A DNA stretch of 64,000 bases from Polyangiaceae bacterium (GTDB taxonomy: Bacteria > Myxococcota_A > Polyangia > Polyangiales > Polyangiaceae). The stretch covers positions 3,410,001-3,474,000 of the forward strand of contig JADJRH010000011.1 in assembly GCA_016712345.1 (NCBI GenBank), given 5' to 3'. The notes beneath the pieces are model-generated. The model did not search any database and was not told where the DNA came from. It saw only the letters and a program-made list of their open reading frames with translations. The translations under genes and the position numbers were made by a program. Below, piece after piece: positions 60,100-64,000 of this stretch; positions within the stretch are counted from its first letter, which is position 1; the number at the start of each line of letters is the position of its first letter.

Positions 60100-62580
60100 C
60101 TAAGGCACAACCACTCGAAACGTTGCCCAGTCGGTCCCGGGGTTCGCCGTCCGTTCGGTCAAGGCCGCGTTTCGGAGACGGGCCGCGACGTTGTCGGCCA
60201 GCGCCTCCCCCGGAACGAGATCGGTGTATACCGCTTTTGCGATCCTTTCTGCCAGTGAATCGTTGACGAGACGGGGTGACGCAATGACAGCACGACTGCC
60301 CGCCACTACAAATGCCTGCGCCAGCCCAAGCTCCTGCGCCGTCCCGGCGTGTGCGTTACCTTCGGTTTCGCAACCCGACAGAAAGACAACCTCCGGCACA
60401 TGATGCCGGGCTAGAACATCTCCAATCGAGAGAGTGGCACCGTTTGCGAGTGCCATTCGACCGTCCCATCCCGATGCGGTTCCCCGCTCACCATGGCCGG
60501 CGTAATGAAACAATCTGACACTCCGCAGAGCGGATATCACGGCTTCGTACGTTGCGGCTTCCCTCTGCAATTCTATGACCCGAAATCCAGAATTTCGAAG
60601 CAGGGACGCTATCTCGCGAGCTTCACTCTCCGACGATGGAAGGTCTGTGGACGGGTTGCCAACCACAAGCGCAGTATCGTGAGAACGCGGTGAATCCAAC
60701 TTGGATTGACCCACATCGGTAGTGTACACAATGTGTTTATCAACCCAAAGCGGCGCGTCATTCCAAATGAGGGTATGCAGATCGCGACTGACAAGCGATC
60801 CACTTACGATCAGCTTGATTTTTCGGGCGTTTTCTATCCAAGCCTCCAATTTGGTAAACAGCTTCCTTCCAAGTTCAGCATCGGAGACATCGGTGGAAAA
60901 CGGCTCAAGCCAAAACGCTGCCGTGTTGCTCGCAGTTAAAGCAAACGCGGCGTATCGATTTCCCACGGGATGGTACACAAGGAATAGTTCGCTTGGGCCC
61001 GGAGTAGAAAACGACGTTTCGCGAGTATGGGTAGTATTCAAAATCTGACTGATGGCGGTATCCAGCTCGGCCTCGAGGCGCGCCTGCTGTTCCCTGCGCA
61101 CAGAGGTCGTTTGTTCGAGTTCAACACCCGTCAACTTCCACAAGTCGCCCGCTGAAACCTCCAAGTTGGCTCTGCCCAGTTGGTAGGTCGTCACAGCCTC
61201 CTCCCACTTTTTTCTCTCGTCTCCGCGGAGTGCCGCGACGCGATCTCCCCAGCGTACCAGTTCCAACGCCCGTGCGCGTGCGCGCCGTGCAAACTGGGCG
61301 GCAAGCGCCGGGCGTCGATCTATAAAAAATCGAATCGCTTCATCCGAGCTTTCGGCGAAGCGAACCAAGAACCCCACCCGGCCTTGATCCCCCGGCACTT
61401 TCAGGGCGCTCCGTGTGAGAATGGTCTCGGCCTCTTCGTAAGCGGCGGCGGCCTCGTCAACGCGCTCCAACCGCTGAAGGGACTGTGCGCTGCCCAACGC
61501 CGCTCTCCACTCAAAGGTTGGCAGAAGCCCAGACACGGCAATCTGACGAAGTCTTTTGAATGTGTCCAACGCTGGCAAGACATTACCCCGGCGAAGCGCA
61601 ATTTGACCGGTCAGATCGAGCCAACTGGCAACCAGCGATACTTCCGGTTCAAGTGCCAACTTGCGCGCAGATTCAAGCTTTTTTTCGGCCTCAACAACTT
61701 GACCCGCCCCCAAGCTGATGTACGCCTGGTCGGTCAGCACGTGCGCTCTAAAAGGTGAGTCTGGGCATTGGGTATCTAGAAGGTTGAGAGCCTTTGCGAG
61801 GAGATCACCCGCCTCCGTGGATGACCCGTTGTCAGACATTCGAAACCACGCAACGTTGATCCAGAGAGCTGTTTGTGTGCATGGGTCGGCCAACTCGACA
61901 ACGGCCAACGCCTCGCGGATCAGCTCCTCACTCTCCTCGGCTCTACCCAGGGTCCGAAAGGTTTCTGAGAGCTTGAGCAAAGAACTGAGGCGGTACGATC
62001 CATCTGCGTCATTGCGACTCTTCTCGAACGATTCACGATAGAGAGTGAGAGCGGTTCGATAATCGCCTGTCTCTGAGGCAAGCAGCCCTTGATAATAACG
62101 CAACCCCGAGAGCCCCGAAGGAACCCTTTGTGTAATGCGCTCCGCTCTACCCAACGCTTCGCGCGCGGACGAAAAGTTTCTACCGTCGGAAATTAATGTG
62201 TACGCAAGCGCAAATTCATCCCGGAGAGCGTTGTCCAAATCCCCCGCCTGAACATTCATCTCCGCGGAGCGTTTCAACCCATCGATCGCTTCTGTACTGC
62301 GCCCCTGTTTGAGTCGAATGCGCGCCACAACCCCAATCGCTCGCGCCCTCACCCGCAGCTCACCGTCGTTCAGCAAGGGTAGGACAGCAGCCTCCGCTTC
62401 CGCGAGCTTTCCCTCTTTTCGCAGGAGTTCTGCATTTTCTACAATGGGTAGATTGGACACTCGGCACGGGGAGATAAAAACCGATGCGAGGCAGATTAAG
62501 AGCAATGGGTAGACAAGCACCTTGACGCGCGAAACGCTCCGCGCGGCCGATCGCTTGGAAAGCGCGGCGAGTGTACCCAT
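60100..62580 (-). CDS. Membrane-anchored TPR-CHAT (caspase-like) protease
   Basis: About 826 residues from the ATG at 62580. One N-terminal membrane segment (VLVYPLLLICLASVFISPC; the cysteine does not fit a good lipobox) is followed by about 400 residues of TPR-like helices (for example LRKEGKLAEAEAAVLPLLND). The C-terminal CHAT domain (about 540-826) has the catalytic dyad: His696 in FHYAGHGERG and Cys737 in VFLSGCETEG. CHAT proteases are caspase/separase relatives that cleave a specific partner when triggered. It is divergent from a sigma-factor gene (83 bases between) and 60 bases upstream of the subtilase. Its target is unknown; the membrane anti-sigma candidate and the duplicated-domain protein are the nearest candidates. 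Confidence 0.85.
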   Translation of the reverse strand: MGTLAALSKRSAARSVSRVKVLVYPLLLICLASVFISPCRVSNLPIVENAELLRKEGKLAEAEAAVLPLLNDGELRVRARAIGVVARIRLKQGRSTEAIDGLKRSAEMNVQAGDLDNALRDEFALAYTLISDGRNFSSAREALGRAERITQRVPSGLSGLRYYQGLLASETGDYRTALTLYRESFEKSRNDADGSYRLSSLLKLSETFRTLGRAEESEELIREALAVVELADPCTQTALWINVAWFRMSDNGSSTEAGDLLAKALNLLDTQCPDSPFRAHVLTDQAYISLGAGQVVEAEKKLESARKLALEPEVSLVASWLDLTGQIALRRGNVLPALDTFKRLRQIAVSGLLPTFEWRAALGSAQSLQRLERVDEAAAAYEEAETILTRSALKVPGDQGRVGFLVRFAESSDEAIRFFIDRRPALAAQFARRARARALELVRWGDRVAALRGDERKKWEEAVTTYQLGRANLEVSAGDLWKLTGVELEQTTSVRREQQARLEAELDTAISQILNTTHTRETSFSTPGPSELFLVYHPVGNRYAAFALTASNTAAFWLEPFSTDVSDAELGRKLFTKLEAWIENARKIKLIVSGSLVSRDLHTLIWNDAPLWVDKHIVYTTDVGQSKLDSPRSHDTALVVGNPSTDLPSSESEAREIASLLRNSGFRVIELQREAATYEAVISALRSVRLFHYAGHGERGTASGWDGRMALANGATLSIGDVLARHHVPEVVFLSGCETEGNAHAGTAQELGLAQAFVVAGSRAVIASPRLVNDSLAERIAKAVYTDLVPGEALADNVAARLRNAALTERTANPGTDWATFRVVVP

Positions 62581-62663
62581 TGCTCGCCAACATACCGGAG
62601 GGCGGGCGAATCCACACACGTTTCTTGCAATGCGAGCCGACTCGCCCGATCCTTCCGCCCCCC

Positions 62664-63284
62664 GTGTCCCCTCAGCGCCGCGCGATCACCCGAGACGTGC
62701 TCGACAATGCGCTCGCCGGTGATCGCAGCGCCGTCCGAGAGCTGATTGCGAATTTGCGTCCGGTGGTGCAAACGGCGGTGGTAGGTGTACTCGCTCGCTC
62801 GCGCGGTTCGGCCCGCGGAAGGCCTCTCGCACAGGAAGTGGACGACTTCGTACAGGAGGTGTTCGCACGCTTGTTTGCGAGCGATGCCAAAGAACTGCGA
62901 CGCTGGCAGCCGGCCGTGGCTCCCCTTGAAACGTTCGTTCGCGGAATCGCGTATTGCGACGCTGTATCGATTCTTCGCAATCGGACAACAAGCCCATACA
63001 CCGAAGATCCCATTGAGCCTGAGCAGTTTGATCCGATCCCAAAAAGTGAGCCGACACCCGAAACGCGGGCCATCTCGCGCGATGCGCTCCTTCGACTTGT
63101 GGACGCTATTCGAAACGGGTTGGGACCGCGGGGCGCGGCGGTGTTTGAGTTGCTGATCCTTCGCGAAAGACCTGTGGAGGAAGTGTGCGCAACGCTCGCC
63201 ATGAGTGAGGACGCTGTGTACGCATGGCGCAGTCGTATCGGAAAAAAGGCGCGCGAAATTCAGCTCGAACTTCTGTCAGAATAG
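62664..63284 (+). CDS. ECF-like RNA polymerase sigma factor
   Basis: About 206 residues from the GTG at 62664; the frame opens earlier, but it then overlaps the divergent CHAT gene. Region 2 includes EVDDFVQEVFARLFA and a 'VAPLETFVRGIAYCDAVSIL' segment; region 4 ends with VEEVCATLAMSEDAVYAWRS, the DNA-binding helix-turn-helix. The group matches the extracytoplasmic-function type (no region 1 or 3). It is followed after 32 bases by a membrane protein in the usual anti-sigma position. The target promoters are not visible. Confidence 0.85.
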   Translation: MSPQRRAITRDVLDNALAGDRSAVRELIANLRPVVQTAVVGVLARSRGSARGRPLAQEVDDFVQEVFARLFASDAKELRRWQPAVAPLETFVRGIAYCDAVSILRNRTTSPYTEDPIEPEQFDPIPKSEPTPETRAISRDALLRLVDAIRNGLGPRGAAVFELLILRERPVEEVCATLAMSEDAVYAWRSRIGKKAREIQLELLSE

Positions 63285-63316
63285 TTTAACCCAAAGCGAA
63301 CACGATCCCGGTGACC

Positions 63317-64000
63317 ATGCCCTCGTCTCTTCTCGAACAGTTGACCGAAGCAGCACGCGACGACGTGCTCGCGGATCCACGTTGGGAAGACTACGCGGCG
63401 GGTGTACTCAACGCCGAAGACAAAGCGAGCCTCTTGGAAAAGGCAAAGGCCGCCGGCTTAGACGAAGAGACGATCGAAGCGCTCGGTCCGCGCGAAGCCG
63501 CCTTTGACGAAGCGATCGCCGACGCAGCTCTTTTGACGCTCGCTTCAGCGGCCGAATCGAAAGGTACACAAGCCACGGAGGCGCCTCCCAAATCCGCTTC
63601 CACTGAAGAGAGCGCGACCTCAACAAAACCGATTGCAGAAGCCTCCAACGTGATTGCGCTCGCACCCAAGCGAGCCTCGCGAGTGGCCAGATGGGTATCG
63701 CTCGGCGGCGCACTTGCCGCTGCGGCGGCTGTCGTTTTTGCGGTGACAAGGCCGCGCGATCTTCCTGTGTACACAATGAACATCAAGGGTGGAATTGCCG
63801 ATGTTCGAGCAACACCTGTGGACACGCACGACCCCGTTTTGGTGAATCGAGCAAGTCAACTGTCCATCACGTTGCGCCCGGCAACCAAAGTGGATGGCCG
63901 CGTTTCGGCCAAAGTTTTTTTAATGCAGGATTCAACAAGTTTTGAGCCCAAAGTCTCGCTTGAATTGGCTGAAAGCGGCTCCATTCGAATAACCGGCACG
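63317..64000 (+). CDS. Putative membrane anti-sigma-like protein, 3'-truncated by window edge
   Basis: The frame is open from the ATG at 63317 (a GTG at 63311 is an alternative) to the end of the window, 228 codons. A cytoplasmic N-terminus of about 145 residues (SLLEQLTEAARDDVLADPRW, then Glu/Ala-rich) precedes one membrane segment (WVSLGGALAAAAAVVFAVT) and an extracytoplasmic part that starts MNIKGGIADVRATP. I see no zinc-finger or classic anti-sigma motif. Position and topology behind an ECF sigma gene are the only reasons for the call; another membrane-bound partner is possible. Confidence 0.6.
   Translation, partial: MPSSLLEQLTEAARDDVLADPRWEDYAAGVLNAEDKASLLEKAKAAGLDEETIEALGPREAAFDEAIADAALLTLASAAESKGTQATEAPPKSASTEESATSTKPIAEASNVIALAPKRASRVARWVSLGGALAAAAAVVFAVTRPRDLPVYTMNIKGGIADVRATPVDTHDPVLVNRASQLSITLRPATKVDGRVSAKVFLMQDSTSFEPKVSLELAESGSIRITGT

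Overview
The window looks like a chromosomal segment from a myxobacterium (phylum Myxococcota, most likely class Polyangia). The evidence is indirect: several Hanks-type Ser/Thr kinases, an FHA-type sigma-54 activator, many lipoproteins with Gly/Thr/Ser-rich linkers after the lipobox cysteine, a Cys-rich tandem-repeat lipoprotein, an apparent MYXO-CTERM sorting tail on a glycosidase, TPR/PEGA proteins and frequent GTG starts. I saw no rRNA, tRNA, CRISPR array, integrase, transposase or phage gene. Genes are tightly packed, often tail-to-tail with gaps of 3-15 bases.

Layout. 1-3284: end of a tandem SCP2 protein, an SCP-x type thiolase, a GNAT acetyltransferase and a Uma2-type nuclease. 3285-4939: a repeat-bearing intergenic region and a frameshifted CapA-type lipoprotein. 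4951-10919: a signalling block (kinase, PEGA/TPR exported protein, FHA-like sigma-54 activator, second kinase). 10914-12760: a DUF455 ferritin-like/ATP-grasp gene pair. 12845-18593: a packed plus-strand run (TPR-AIM24 protein, pgsA, small lipoprotein, MlaE permease, EpmA-like enzyme, two unknown proteins). 18600-25788: organophosphate-type MFS carrier, phytoene-desaturase-like oxidoreductase, ten-repeat Cys-rich lipoprotein, membrane-DUF2071 fusion, alpha/beta hydrolase. 25799-32021: a large kinase with about 16 WD40 repeats, a class III cyclase, a Cys-rich lipoprotein and a GST. 32144-35107: subtilisin-like protease, haloalkane-dehalogenase-like hydrolase and Sfp-type phosphopantetheinyl transferase. 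35115-39939: MetH with an overlapping upstream ArsR-methyltransferase regulator resembling SahR. 40297-41538: two paralogous Lys/Ala-rich candidate DNA-binding proteins. 41660-46549: PHM-like copper lipoprotein, GH44-like glycosidase, deacetylase-like lipoprotein. 46671-55559: SerC, a dimethylglycine-dehydrogenase-type enzyme, a lipoprotein and an MFS-spermidine-synthase fusion.

55623-64000 is the most interesting block. An ECF-like sigma factor and a membrane protein in the usual anti-sigma position are transcribed away from a membrane-anchored TPR-CHAT (caspase-like) protease, a lipoprotein subtilase and a large duplicated-domain protein with no recognisable family. I read it as a candidate proteolysis-linked signalling or effector system. 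That function is inference.

Two short words are strikingly over-represented through the window: the heptamer TCTACCC/GGGTAGA (nearly 60 exact copies counted by eye, about 8 expected) and the palindrome GTGTACAC (17 exact copies, about 1 expected). Three apparent indels in homopolymer or dinucleotide runs (one in the CapA gene, two in the subtilase) suggest either assembly errors or recent slippage mutations.
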